Positions 18,786-26,768 of a DNA stretch of 64,000 nucleotides are shown here, one piece after another. Below the pieces are notes generated by a model. That model saw only the letters and a list, made by a program, of their open reading frames with translations, had not been told where the DNA came from and searched no databases. Origin of the DNA: Brevundimonas naejangsanensis DSM 23858 (GTDB lineage: Bacteria; Pseudomonadota; Alphaproteobacteria; Caulobacterales; Caulobacteraceae); NCBI RefSeq assembly GCF_000421705.1, contig NZ_ATXN01000002.1, forward strand, positions 682,001-746,000, in the 5' to 3' direction. Numbering within the stretch: position 1 is the stretch's first letter; each line of letters begins with the position of its first letter. Both the position numbers and the translations under genes were made by a program.

Positions 18786-19474
18786 GCGGCGGCGACCATA
18801 AACAGCTGCTCGACCGGGCCGAAGCCGTCGAGCGTCAACGTCACCCGCACGGCGTCCGGCAGGGGCCGGTCGCTGCTGGCGGAAAAGGCGGGCGCCTCGG
18901 ACCCGTTCTGGATGAAGGCGACGCGGGCGTCCTTCACCCCGCGATACAGCACCTGCGGCGGCCCGGCTCGCGTTCCATCCAGATAGGGGGCGACGCGGCG
19001 CTCCAGCCGGTCCTCGACCAGTCGGTATTCTACCCGCTGCAACGAGGCGCGCGGCGCGCCGTCCGGGTTGCTCCAGCCGCTGCGGGCCAGCACCAGCAGG
19101 GGATCGCCCGGCCGTTGCGGCCCCATGATCGCCTGAGGCGCCGGACGCCCCGTCGGCCCGCGCACCCGACGCCCCGTCGCCTGCGCCAGATCAGCGCGCA
19201 GCAGTGCCCGCGTGCGTTGCAGAGCTGCTACTCGGTCAGCATTGGCCTTCACCGCAAATCGGTTGTCGATCGACTGCCCCAGAACCAACGCGCCCGCCCC
19301 CGCAAGCAGGGCGAAGATCAACAGAGCGATCATGACTTCGACAAGGGTGAACCCTTGTCGGCTTTTCGCGCTATCGCTCGCGCCACGGGCGCTCGCTGCT
19401 TGAGCGCGTTTGGAAGCGCTACCGCTCGCCGCGCGGCGGCTCGCTGCTTGAGCGGATAGGCGATCTTTCGTCAT
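18782..19474 (-). CDS. gspJ: Type II secretion minor pseudopilin J with element-bearing leader
   Basis: A 230-residue minor pseudopilin. The prepilin site is G41/F42 in RQGFTLVEVMIALLIFALL, and the rest is a typical GspJ beta domain (RADLAQATGRRVRGPTGRPA). The leader is 41 residues, far longer than the usual 6-20, and consists of two Ala/Arg/Ser repeats (AQAASRRAASGSASKR and AQAASARGASDSAK). At DNA level these are two copies of an element also found in gspG and gspH. I chose the ATG at 19474, which overlaps the gspI stop by ATGA; starts further upstream lie within gspI. Being cleaved off, the leader extension need not affect the mature protein. Confidence 0.9.
   Translation of the reverse strand: MTKDRLSAQAASRRAASGSASKRAQAASARGASDSAKSRQGFTLVEVMIALLIFALLAGAGALVLGQSIDNRFAVKANADRVAALQRTRALLRADLAQATGRRVRGPTGRPAPQAIMGPQRPGDPLLVLARSGWSNPDGAPRASLQRVEYRLVEDRLERRVAPYLDGTRAGPPQVLYRGVKDARVAFIQNGSEAPAFSASSDRPLPDAVRVTLTLDGFGPVEQLFMVAAA
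19339..19454 (-). repeat. Palindromic leader elements in gspJ (two copies)
   Basis: Reading outward from the cleavage site, the segment holds a near-perfect hairpin (CGACAAGGGT ... ACCCTTGTCG, 19339-19360). After it come two copies of a 39-42-bp element, a diverged one at 19368-19409 and a well-conserved one at 19416-19454. The conserved copy has the core GCCGCGCGGC and ends in GCTGCTTGAGCG on the plus strand. Both are in frame and encode the Ala/Ser/Arg leader. Confidence 0.8.
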
Positions 19475-19836
19475 GCCCCCGCCGCCCGGAACAGCACCCG
19501 CTCGGCGGCCTGTTCCTCGTCGGCGAAGACGCGCACGACGATGGCGCCTACGCCCGGCATATCCGTCGCGCTGACCACCCGCACCCAGCGCCACTCGCGC
19601 CCGCCCAGCGACGCCTGACCGCCCGTGCTGCCGCTGGGCAGGTCGCGCGCGATCATCGCCTCGGCGGCCACATTATCGGCGACGATGCCGCCCAGCGTCC
19701 GCGTTTCGACCCGCGCCGCCGAGCGGGTGCTCTCGCCTGACAGGTTCAGCAGCGCCATCGCCGCCAGACCGAACACGGCCAGCGCCACCAGGCATTCGAT
19801 CAGGGTGAAGCCCGCACGGGACGAACCCTCACTCAT
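19471..19836 (-). CDS. gspI: Type II secretion minor pseudopilin I
   Basis: A 121-residue minor pseudopilin that starts tip assembly with GspJ and GspK. The short leader MSEGSSRAG is followed by FTLIECLVALAVFGLAAMALL, the hydrophobic assembly helix with conserved Glu5. A small beta domain follows, with the GspI-like ending ADEEQAAERVLFRAAGA. Unlike its three neighbours it has a normal 9-residue leader without the repeat element. It overlaps gspH by 8 bp and gspJ by 4 bp. Confidence 0.93.
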   Translation of the reverse strand: MSEGSSRAGFTLIECLVALAVFGLAAMALLNLSGESTRSAARVETRTLGGIVADNVAAEAMIARDLPSGSTGGQASLGGREWRWVRVVSATDMPGVGAIVVRVFADEEQAAERVLFRAAGA

Positions 19837-20365
19837 GGATCGTCACCTCGCCCGCGCCGTCGATGGCCACGGTGACGGCCTGACCCTCGCGCTCCAGCCG
19901 CACACTGGCGGCGTCGGCGCCGCCGGTGGGGTCGAACACGGCGCGGGCGGCTCCGGCGACGGCGGCGCCCTCGCCCCACGCCTTGGGCGCCAGAACGCCG
20001 GTTAAAGGCGTCCAGACGGCGCCGTCGAAGCTCTCGAAACCATAGCCCGCCGCATCGGCGCGCAGGGCTACCGGACGGTTCGTCATCACCGCCTCCTCCC
20101 GCGCCAGCGTCAGGCGCGCAGCGAACCGCTCGGCCTCGACCGCCAGCGTCGGACGCGGGTCCGGCATGGATAGCATCACCGCCCCCGCCGCCACGCCGAT
20201 AATGGCGATGACCACCATTAACTCGACAAGGGTAAACCCTTGTCGCGCGCTACCGCTCGCCGCGCGGCGGCTCACTGCTTCAGCGCGTTTGGGCGTGTCC
20301 ACGGCTGTCGAGCGAGCCGAACGGGAATGCGCCTCAGCCCTGCCAGTTGCCGATGTCGGCGTCAT
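19829..20365 (-). CDS. gspH: Type II secretion pseudopilin H with element-bearing leader
   Basis: A 178-residue minor pseudopilin. The prepilin site is G43/F44 in RQGFTLVELMVVIAIIGVAAG, and the C-terminal GspH domain contains AERFAARLTLAREEAVMTNRPV. From the ATG at 20365, which has GGAAGGGGGCGAGGGGA just upstream, the leader is 43 residues and ends with KRAEAVSRRAASGSA, encoded by the repeat element. That start overlaps the end of gspG by 32 bp. A start further upstream at 20488 would overlap gspG much more and is unlikely. The exact start remains uncertain. Confidence 0.85.
   Translation of the reverse strand: MTPTSATGRAEAHSRSARSTAVDTPKRAEAVSRRAASGSARQGFTLVELMVVIAIIGVAAGAVMLSMPDPRPTLAVEAERFAARLTLAREEAVMTNRPVALRADAAGYGFESFDGAVWTPLTGVLAPKAWGEGAAVAGAARAVFDPTGGADAASVRLEREGQAVTVAIDGAGEVTIHE
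20224..20288 (-). repeat. Palindromic leader element in gspH
   Basis: A perfect 10-bp-arm hairpin, CGACAAGGGT-AA-ACCCTTGTCG (20224-20245), encodes the RQGFTLV cleavage site. It is followed by the 42-bp GC-rich element (20247-20288) with core GCCGCGCGGC. The sequence matches the gspG copy except for a few bases. Confidence 0.8.
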
Positions 20366-20852
20366 TCCCCTCGCCCCCTTCCTGACCGTCGGCGCCGAAG
20401 GACCAGATGTCGAACTGGCCGCCATGGGCGCTGCGGCGGCGGTACTGGTAGGGATTGCCCCACGGATCTTCCGGCAGGCGACGGACATAGCCGCCCTGGC
20501 GATAGCGTTCCGGCCGCGCCAGATCGGCAGGCGGCGCGGTCAGGGCTTTCAGCCCCTGTTGGTCCGTCGGGAAGGTCAGATTGTCGAGGCGATAGGTCTC
20601 CACCGCCTGCTCCAGCACCGAGATGTCGGCCCGCGCCTTGCCGACCATCGCCTTGTCCTGACTGGGCAGGACGTTGATCGCCACCACCGTCGCCAACAGG
20701 CCGATGATGACGATGACGACCATCAGCTCGACAAGGGTAAACCCTTGTCGTGCGCTACCGCTCGCCGCGCGGCGGCTCGCTGCTTGAGCGCGTCGGGCGC
20801 GCGCTTGGTGGACATGGCGCAGGCGTCGGGCGCAGGTCTTGAGAACGGACAT
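20334..20852 (-). CDS. gspG: Type II secretion major pseudopilin G with element-bearing leader
   Basis: A 172-residue major pseudopilin that polymerises into the pseudopilus. The prepilin site is G37/F38 in RQGFTLVELMVVIVIIGLLAT. The mature protein ends in the GspG hallmark: TDQQGLKALTAPP, then RLPEDPWGNPYQYRRRSAHGGQFDIWSFGADGQEGGEGNDADIGNW, including the calcium-site loop. The leader is 37 residues and contains AQAASRRAASGSA from the repeat element. The ATG at 20852 has GAGAGG upstream and lies 11 bp after gspF. Confidence 0.94.
   Translation of the reverse strand: MSVLKTCARRLRHVHQARARRAQAASRRAASGSARQGFTLVELMVVIVIIGLLATVVAINVLPSQDKAMVGKARADISVLEQAVETYRLDNLTFPTDQQGLKALTAPPADLARPERYRQGGYVRRLPEDPWGNPYQYRRRSAHGGQFDIWSFGADGQEGGEGNDADIGNWQG
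20729..20793 (-). repeat. Palindromic leader element in gspG
   Basis: A perfect hairpin CGACAAGGGT-AA-ACCCTTGTCG (20729-20750) is followed by a 42-bp element (20752-20793) with core GCCGCGCGGC and the end GCTGCTTGAGCGCGT on the plus strand. It encodes the leader residues AQAASRRAASGSA and is nearly identical to the gspH copy. Confidence 0.8.
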
Positions 20853-20863
20853 CAATGCCTCTC

Positions 20864-22075
20864 TCACCCCAAAGCCAGGGTGTTGATCTGAAGAATGGGA
20901 AGCAGGATCGACAGCACGATCACGGCGACGATCCCGCCCATGACCACGATGATCGCTGGCTCCAGCAGGCTGAGCATCACGGCGGTGAAGTTGGAGAATT
21001 CGCGCTCCAGATAGTCGGCCGCACGCTCCAGCATGGGCTCCAGCCGACCGCTGCTTTCGCCGGATGCAGTCATGTAGACGAGGATGGGCGGGAAGACCTC
21101 GGCGCGGCGCATGGCGGCCGACAGGCCCCCGCCTTCGCGCACGGCCTCGGCCATCTGTTCGGTGGCGCGGCGCAGGGCGCGGTTGGAGACGGTGCGGGCG
21201 GTGATGGTCAGCCCCTCCAGCACCGGCAGGCCCGCCGCGATCATGGTCGACAGGGTGCGGGCCATGCGCGCTCCGTGCAGATCGCGCGTCAACCGCCCGA
21301 CCAGCGGCAGCCTGAGAACCCAGGCGTCCAGCTTCAGCCGCACCGCCTCGCGACGCCGCGCGATCAACCCAGCGACAACCACGACGGCGACTATCAGCAC
21401 CATCAGCCAGCCCCAGTCGCGCATCAGGTCCGACAGGCCGATGACCAGCCGCGTCAGCAGCGGCAGGGTCTGGTCCATGCTGTCGAACTGATCGACCACC
21501 TTGGGCACGATATAGGTCATCATGGCGACGATGACGCCCAGCGCCACGACCGCCAGCACGCATGGATAGACCAGCGCCGTCAGCACCTTGCCGCGCACGA
21601 CCTCGTCCCGCTCCAACCCGTCGGCCAGCCGTTCGAGAATGGGCTGGAGCGCGCCCGACTGCTCGCCCGCCGCCGTCATGGCGCGATACAGCGGCGGAAA
21701 GGCCGCGCCCTGCTGGCCCATAGCGTCGGACAGGCGCCGCCCCTCGATCACCCCAGCGTGGACGCCTTCCAGCACGCGGCGCACGTTGGGCCGGTCGGCC
21801 TGAAGCATCAGGTTCCGCAGCGCCTCCTCCAACGGAGAGACGGAGATCAGCGTCGCCAGCTGCCGCGTCGTCAGCGCCAGCGCCTTGGGCGACAACCGTC
21901 CTGCCTTGCCGACCTTCGACGCCGCGACCGCCCCCGCACGACCGGGCGACAGTTGCAGCGGCGCCAGCTGACGCTTCGCCAGCGCCTTGCGCGCGGCGGC
22001 CTCATCGGCGGCGCTCAGCGAGCCGCTGACCATCCGCCCGGCCGCATCGGCGGCGATGTAGTCGAAGGCCGCCAT
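20864..22075 (-). CDS. gspF: Type II secretion inner-membrane platform protein F
   Basis: A 403-residue polytopic protein at the base of the pseudopilus. Two T2SSF domains (about 65-190 and 270-390) are each followed by membrane helices (VLTALVYPCVLAVVALGVIVAMM and LLEPAIIVVMGGIVAVIVLSI). The repeated motif AGEQSGALQPILERLADGLE / SGESSGRLEPMLERAADYLE is diagnostic. It starts in a TGATG overlap with gspE. Confidence 0.95.
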   Translation of the reverse strand: MAAFDYIAADAAGRMVSGSLSAADEAAARKALAKRQLAPLQLSPGRAGAVAASKVGKAGRLSPKALALTTRQLATLISVSPLEEALRNLMLQADRPNVRRVLEGVHAGVIEGRRLSDAMGQQGAAFPPLYRAMTAAGEQSGALQPILERLADGLERDEVVRGKVLTALVYPCVLAVVALGVIVAMMTYIVPKVVDQFDSMDQTLPLLTRLVIGLSDLMRDWGWLMVLIVAVVVVAGLIARRREAVRLKLDAWVLRLPLVGRLTRDLHGARMARTLSTMIAAGLPVLEGLTITARTVSNRALRRATEQMAEAVREGGGLSAAMRRAEVFPPILVYMTASGESSGRLEPMLERAADYLEREFSNFTAVMLSLLEPAIIVVMGGIVAVIVLSILLPILQINTLALG

Positions 22076-23568
22076 CAGGCCGCGACCTCTTCGGCGGCGG
22101 TTTCCTGACGCGCCACGCGCAGGGCCTCCTCGACCGAGGTGACGCCTTCCAGCACCAGCGCCCGCGCCCGGTCGGCCAGCGTCCCGCCGCGCGCGAAGGC
22201 GGCGTCGAACACCGCGTCCTCATCGGCACCCGAGGCGATCAGGCGGCGCACCTTCTCGTCCACCGTCAGCGTCTCATAGAGGCCGATGCGGCCGACATAG
22301 CCGGTCGAGCCGCAGTCGGCGCAGCCGTGCGGGCGCCAGACGCGCACGCCCTCTTCGGCGCCGATCAGACGCGCCGTCGCCCTGTCCGCAGTCTCCTCGA
22401 TCCGGCAGTGCGGGCACAGGCGCCGCACCAGCCGCTGCGCCACCACCAGCCGCAGGGTCGAGGCCAGCAGGAAGGGCTCGACCCCCATGTCGCGCAGGCG
22501 CGTCACGGCTCCGGCCGCGTCATTGGTGTGGACCGTCGACAGCACCAGGTGGCCTGTCAGCGACGCCTGCACGGCGATGGCCGCCGTCTCCGTGTCGCGG
22601 ATCTCGCCGACCATGACCACATCGGGATCCTGACGCAGGATGGCGCGCAGACCGGCGGCGAAGGTCATGCCGACCTTGGGGTTCACCTGCGTCTGGCCCA
22701 CGCCCTCCATGGCGTATTCAACCGGGTCTTCGACCGTCAGGATGTTGCGCGAGCCGTCGTTCAGCAGCGACAGTCCGGCATAGAGGCTGGTCGTCTTGCC
22801 CGAACCGGTCGGGCCGGTGACGAGGATGATGCCGTTCGGCTCGGCCAGCGCGTGACGGAAGGCCTCCAGCGCCGCCGGATTCATGCCCAGCCGATCCAGC
22901 GTCAGCCCGGCCTGATCCTTGTCCAGAATCCGCAGCACCACCCGCTCGCCCGCCCGCGACGGCAGGGTCGAGACGCGCACGTCCAGCGACTTTCCGCCCA
23001 GCGTCAGGGGAATGCGCCCGTCCTGAGGTTTGCGCTTCTCGGCGATGTCGAGACGCGCCATGACCTTGATACGCGACACCAGCAGCGGCGCCACGCGTGG
23101 GTTCAGGCTCAGCGCCTCGCGCAGCACCCCGTCCACCCGCATCCGCACCAGCAGGCGCGTCTCATAGCTTTCCAGATGCACGTCCGAGGCGCCGATGCGG
23201 GCGGCCTCGGCGATGACGCCGTTGATCAGGCGGATGACCGGCGCGTCGTCCGTGGCGTCCAGCAGGTCCGCCGCCGCCGGAATGTCGTCCACCAGACTGT
23301 CCAGCCCCACCGGCAGGGACAGGTCGTCGCCGTCGGCCGCCGTCAACTGCTCGCCCGCATAGACTTCCGACAGCTTGCGATCGAAGGCGGCGGCGCTGAG
23401 CGGCGTCGCCTCCAGCGGGCGGCCCAGCGCGCGGCGCGCCTCGACCAGCGCCAGAGGGTCTGCGCCCTCGCGCACCCCCACCGCCATCACCTCGCCCGCC
23501 GCCAGCAGCAGGACGCCGTGAGTCTTGGCGAAGCCGTAGGGCAGACGCGGATCGACGACGGTGATCAC
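22075..23568 (-). CDS. gspE: Type II secretion ATPase E
   Basis: A 497-residue cytoplasmic ATPase that drives pseudopilus assembly. An N-terminal domain (about 1-110) is followed by the catalytic core with Walker A GPTGSGKTTS, an Asp box (TVEDPVEY), Walker B region DVVMVGEIRD, and HLVLSTVHTNDAAGA. A C-terminal zinc site has CPHC and CADC cysteine pairs. Overlaps of 4 bp with gspD and 1 bp with gspF show a tightly coupled operon. Confidence 0.96.
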   Translation of the reverse strand: MITVVDPRLPYGFAKTHGVLLLAAGEVMAVGVREGADPLALVEARRALGRPLEATPLSAAAFDRKLSEVYAGEQLTAADGDDLSLPVGLDSLVDDIPAAADLLDATDDAPVIRLINGVIAEAARIGASDVHLESYETRLLVRMRVDGVLREALSLNPRVAPLLVSRIKVMARLDIAEKRKPQDGRIPLTLGGKSLDVRVSTLPSRAGERVVLRILDKDQAGLTLDRLGMNPAALEAFRHALAEPNGIILVTGPTGSGKTTSLYAGLSLLNDGSRNILTVEDPVEYAMEGVGQTQVNPKVGMTFAAGLRAILRQDPDVVMVGEIRDTETAAIAVQASLTGHLVLSTVHTNDAAGAVTRLRDMGVEPFLLASTLRLVVAQRLVRRLCPHCRIEETADRATARLIGAEEGVRVWRPHGCADCGSTGYVGRIGLYETLTVDEKVRRLIASGADEDAVFDAAFARGGTLADRARALVLEGVTSVEEALRVARQETAAEEVAA

Positions 23569-25700
23569 CGCGCGCCCCCCGATACCGGCGGCAACGGCCG
23601 GGCCGCGACCGGCGCCACAGGGGCGATGACCAGCGGCTCGCCTGCTGCCGGGGCCGCAGGCGGCTGGGCCTGCATATAGTCGCGCAGCAGGGCGTCGAGG
23701 CTCGGCTCGCGATCTGGGTGAACGCGCTGCTGCTCGCCGCGCATATAGCCCCAGCGATCCGCCGCCAGCCCCTGCGCGTCCGCCGTGGTGCGCAGGATGG
23801 TCGGGCGCAGGAAGACCATCAGATTGGTCCGTCCCCGCTCGCGGCTGGTCGAGCGGAACAGGACGCCGACGCCCGGAATGTCGCCCAGCCCCGGCACCTT
23901 GCTGGTCTCCAGCCGATCGTTCTGATCCAGCAGGCCGCCCGCCACGGCGATGTCGCCGTCATCGACGACCAGCGTCGTCTCCAGCTCGCGCTTGTCCAGG
24001 ATCAGGTCGTTGGCGCCGCTGGTCAGCAGGCCGTTGATGCTCGACACCTCCTGCCGCAGGGTCAGGGTGATGGAGCCGCCCGCATTGATCTGGGGCCGCA
24101 CCGTCAGGCGCACCCCGATGTCCTTGCGCTCGGTCGTTGTGAAGGGGTTGGAGTTGCCGTCCAGAATAGCCCGGCCGGTGGTGATCGGCACCTCCTGCCC
24201 GACCAGGAAGGTCGCCTCTTCGTTGTCCAGCGTCATGATCGACGGGGTCTGCAACAGGTTGGAGCCCGCGTCCGTCTTGGCCGCATTGATGATGAAGCCG
24301 AACAGGCCGTCGCCCCACTTGCCGCCCGCCCCGCCGACAAAGCCGTTGGCGCCCAGCAGGCTGTTCAGAGCCAGGTTCTGCAGCCGTTCGCGCAGGGGAT
24401 CGTCCTTGTCGAGCTGGCCCGCCGCCGCCCCGCCCGCAATGGGGACCAGCGGCGCCGCGCGGTCGGAATAGTTGGTCAGACCGACGCCGTTTTCGCCCGC
24501 CATCAGCCACTGCACGCCCAGATCGCGCACGGCCTTGTCGCTCAGTTCGACGACGATGGCCTCGATCAGCACCTGCTGGCGACGCACGTCCAGTTGGCGG
24601 ATCACCTCCGTCAGGGTGCGTTGCAGGTCCGCCGGGCCGGAGATGACCAGAGCGTTCGCGCCGGGGAAACGGGCGATCGTGGCGCGCTGGCCGGTGGCGG
24701 TCACCGTGGTCGAGCCGATCGGCCCGCTGTCGCCCTCGCCCGTCGTGGTCAGGCCGCCCTGCCCCATGCCGCTGGTCGTCTGGTTCGTCCCGGCGCGGGC
24801 GGTCCGCAGGCGCGGGGACGAGGTCGCCGCCGCATCCGCAGGCTGCCCCACGATCTGTTGCAGGACCGGCAGAAGCTGCTCGGCGTCCGCGTGCTCCAGA
24901 AAGACGACATTGACGTCCTGACTGGCCCGCGCCCGGCCGTCCAGATCGGCGATCAGGCCGCGCACCCGCGCCAGCGCCTGACCGTCCCCGCGCAGCACCA
25001 GGGCGTTGGAGCTTTCGACCGGGGTGATCGTCACCAGGCCGGGACCGCCGGGACCGCCCGTCACCTGTTGCAGCACGCCTGCGATCTCGCGCGCCGAGGC
25101 GTTCTCCAGCGCCACGACCTCATAGGCCGAACGGTCCACGTCGATGCGGCCGACCAGCGCCCGGATGCGCGCCAGGTTGTCGGCGAAGTCGGCCACCACC
25201 ACGCTGTTGGCGCCGGGATTGGCCAGCACCTGCCCCTGCGCTCCAACCAGAGGCCGGATCGTCTCGGCGGCCGAGGCGGCGTCGATGTGGCGAAGGGTGA
25301 AGACCTCGGTCGAGAACCGCTCGGCGCCGACCGTGGCCGGACCCTGCGCCGCACCCTGCGCCGGACTGATGCGATAGGCGCCTGACGACGTCGGCGTCAC
25401 GACGAGGCCATTGGCCCGCAGCGTCGACAGGAAGACCTCAAATAGTTGGGCGCGGGTCAGGGGACGCGGGCTGGACACCGTCACCGTGCCCATCACCGCC
25501 GGATCGACGATGAAGGTGCGCCCCGTCGTGCGCGCCACATCCTGCACGAAAGCGCGGATGTCGGCGTTCTGGACGTTCAGCGTCTGGCGCGTCTCCTGCG
25601 CCATCACCGGCGCGGCGGCCAGCGGCTGGACCGCCAGAACAGCGGCCAGAACGCCGGTAAGCAGGGAGCAGCTTCCAGAGCGACGACTGGGGGCCTTCAT
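23565..25700 (-). CDS. gspD: Type II secretion secretin D
   Basis: A 711-residue outer-membrane channel protein. A signal peptide (about 1-34, ending PVMAQ) is followed by an N0 domain (LNVQNADIRAFVQDVARTTG), N1-N3 repeats (TLRHIDAASAAETIRPLV and similar), and a secretin domain (about 430-640) with VPGLGDIPGVGVLFRSTSRERGRTNLMVFLRPTI. The N2-N3 region has a Ser/Thr/Gly-rich spacer around residues 295-330. The C-terminal extension is short, with a Pro/Ala-rich tail. Confidence 0.96.
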   Translation of the reverse strand: MKAPSRRSGSCSLLTGVLAAVLAVQPLAAAPVMAQETRQTLNVQNADIRAFVQDVARTTGRTFIVDPAVMGTVTVSSPRPLTRAQLFEVFLSTLRANGLVVTPTSSGAYRISPAQGAAQGPATVGAERFSTEVFTLRHIDAASAAETIRPLVGAQGQVLANPGANSVVVADFADNLARIRALVGRIDVDRSAYEVVALENASAREIAGVLQQVTGGPGGPGLVTITPVESSNALVLRGDGQALARVRGLIADLDGRARASQDVNVVFLEHADAEQLLPVLQQIVGQPADAAATSSPRLRTARAGTNQTTSGMGQGGLTTTGEGDSGPIGSTTVTATGQRATIARFPGANALVISGPADLQRTLTEVIRQLDVRRQQVLIEAIVVELSDKAVRDLGVQWLMAGENGVGLTNYSDRAAPLVPIAGGAAAGQLDKDDPLRERLQNLALNSLLGANGFVGGAGGKWGDGLFGFIINAAKTDAGSNLLQTPSIMTLDNEEATFLVGQEVPITTGRAILDGNSNPFTTTERKDIGVRLTVRPQINAGGSITLTLRQEVSSINGLLTSGANDLILDKRELETTLVVDDGDIAVAGGLLDQNDRLETSKVPGLGDIPGVGVLFRSTSRERGRTNLMVFLRPTILRTTADAQGLAADRWGYMRGEQQRVHPDREPSLDALLRDYMQAQPPAAPAAGEPLVIAPVAPVAARPLPPVSGGAR

Positions 25701-26554
25701 GGGCGCGTCCTTAGGGTGGTGGAGCGGACCTGACCGTCGCGCTCGAACTGAATCTGGGCCGAAGGGGTGTCGGCCAGCTGGCCGCGCAGGGCGGCGAGCG
25801 CCTGAGGGCTGTTCAGGGCCGTGCCGTTGACAGACAGGATGACGTCGCCCGAGCGCAGCCCCGCATTGCGCAACTCGCCCCCGTCGCCCGATGCGGAAAC
25901 GGTCAGGCCGTTGACGCCCAGCCCCTGGATGCGGGGTCGCAGCCTCGCCTGGGCGATCAGGCGCTGAGGATCGACCACCGCGTCCTCGGCCGAGGCGGGT
26001 TCAGGCGCCGTCACAGCGGGTTGCGGCGTCGTTGCAGGCGCTGCAGGCACGGCGCCCGAGACCATATCGGGAAAGTCGAGACGGAACGGCGCGCCGCCGC
26101 GCGACAGCATGACATGATCAGGGGCGACCGAGGTCAGGGTCAGACCCGCCTCCAGTTCCTCGCCCGCGCCGACCGAGACCTGGCGTCCGTCCGACAGGCC
26201 GATGATGGCCGAACCGCCGCCCGCGCCGTCCGCGCGCACGCCGAACAGGGTCAGGCCGCCGCCGTCCGACGGAGATGTTTGCGCACCTCCACCGCCGTTA
26301 CGGAAGAAGGCGTCGAAGCGCGACAGGATGCTGAGATCGACCTCCGGCAGAAGACGCGCCTGCACGGCCTGCGGCGCCGGAGCCGCGAACAGCCAGACCA
26401 GCCGCCCGCCCTGCGCCAGAAGAAGCAGGATCAGCGCCGCTTCGACCACGCGCCGCAGCGGCAGATGACGAAGGGATAGGCGGCGAAGAGACAGGCCGTC
26501 CCGGCCCCATGAAACGCCGCTCAGTTTGCGAAGGCCAGCGAGCAAGGAAGACAT
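25697..26554 (-). CDS. gspC: Type II secretion protein C with PDZ domain
   Basis: A 285-residue inner-membrane protein that connects the platform to the secretin. It has one membrane helix (about 35-55, VVEAALILLLLAQGGRLVWLF), a homology region (about 90-165, LTLFGVRADGAGGGSAIIGLSDG), a Pro/Ala linker, and a C-terminal PDZ domain (GLRSGDVILSVNGTALNSPQ). I chose the ATG at 26554 (MSSLLAGLRKL), preceded by a G-rich run. An earlier start at 26689 adds a Cys/Arg-rich stretch unlike GspC. Its stop overlaps gspD by 4 bp. Confidence 0.9.
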   Translation of the reverse strand: MSSLLAGLRKLSGVSWGRDGLSLRRLSLRHLPLRRVVEAALILLLLAQGGRLVWLFAAPAPQAVQARLLPEVDLSILSRFDAFFRNGGGGAQTSPSDGGGLTLFGVRADGAGGGSAIIGLSDGRQVSVGAGEELEAGLTLTSVAPDHVMLSRGGAPFRLDFPDMVSGAVPAAPATTPQPAVTAPEPASAEDAVVDPQRLIAQARLRPRIQGLGVNGLTVSASGDGGELRNAGLRSGDVILSVNGTALNSPQALAALRGQLADTPSAQIQFERDGQVRSTTLRTRP

Positions 26555-26710
26555 CCCCCACGGCCTCTCGCGGCCGCAACGCCTCCCTAGGCGGATGCTC
26601 CGTACCCGGCTCGCTCCGAACCATGACAGCGCCGAGAAGTTGTCACGACAGATGCAGCGGGTTCGGAGCGAATGACGTGCAAACGTCACCCTCCCACAGC
26701 GAGAGGGCGA

Positions 26711-26746
26711 ATAAAAAAGCCGGGAGGCCGCTAGACCTCCCGGCTC
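26711..26746 (-). terminator. Rho-independent terminator after the TonB receptor gene
   Basis: A 9-bp stem (GCCGGGAGG at 26719-26727 with CCTCCCGGC at 26736-26744) is followed, on the minus strand, by a run of T residues (plus-strand AAAAAA at 26713-26718). It lies 23 bp after the receptor stop and would separate it from gspC. The gspC operon therefore probably has its own promoter in the remaining 160 bp. Confidence 0.85.
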
Positions 26747-26768
26747 AAATGTCAGTCGTAACCTGCGC

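Noticed and set aside
20366-20488. Upstream start for gspH at 20488
   Set aside because: It lies deep inside gspG; the ATG at 20365 has a clear purine-rich binding site.
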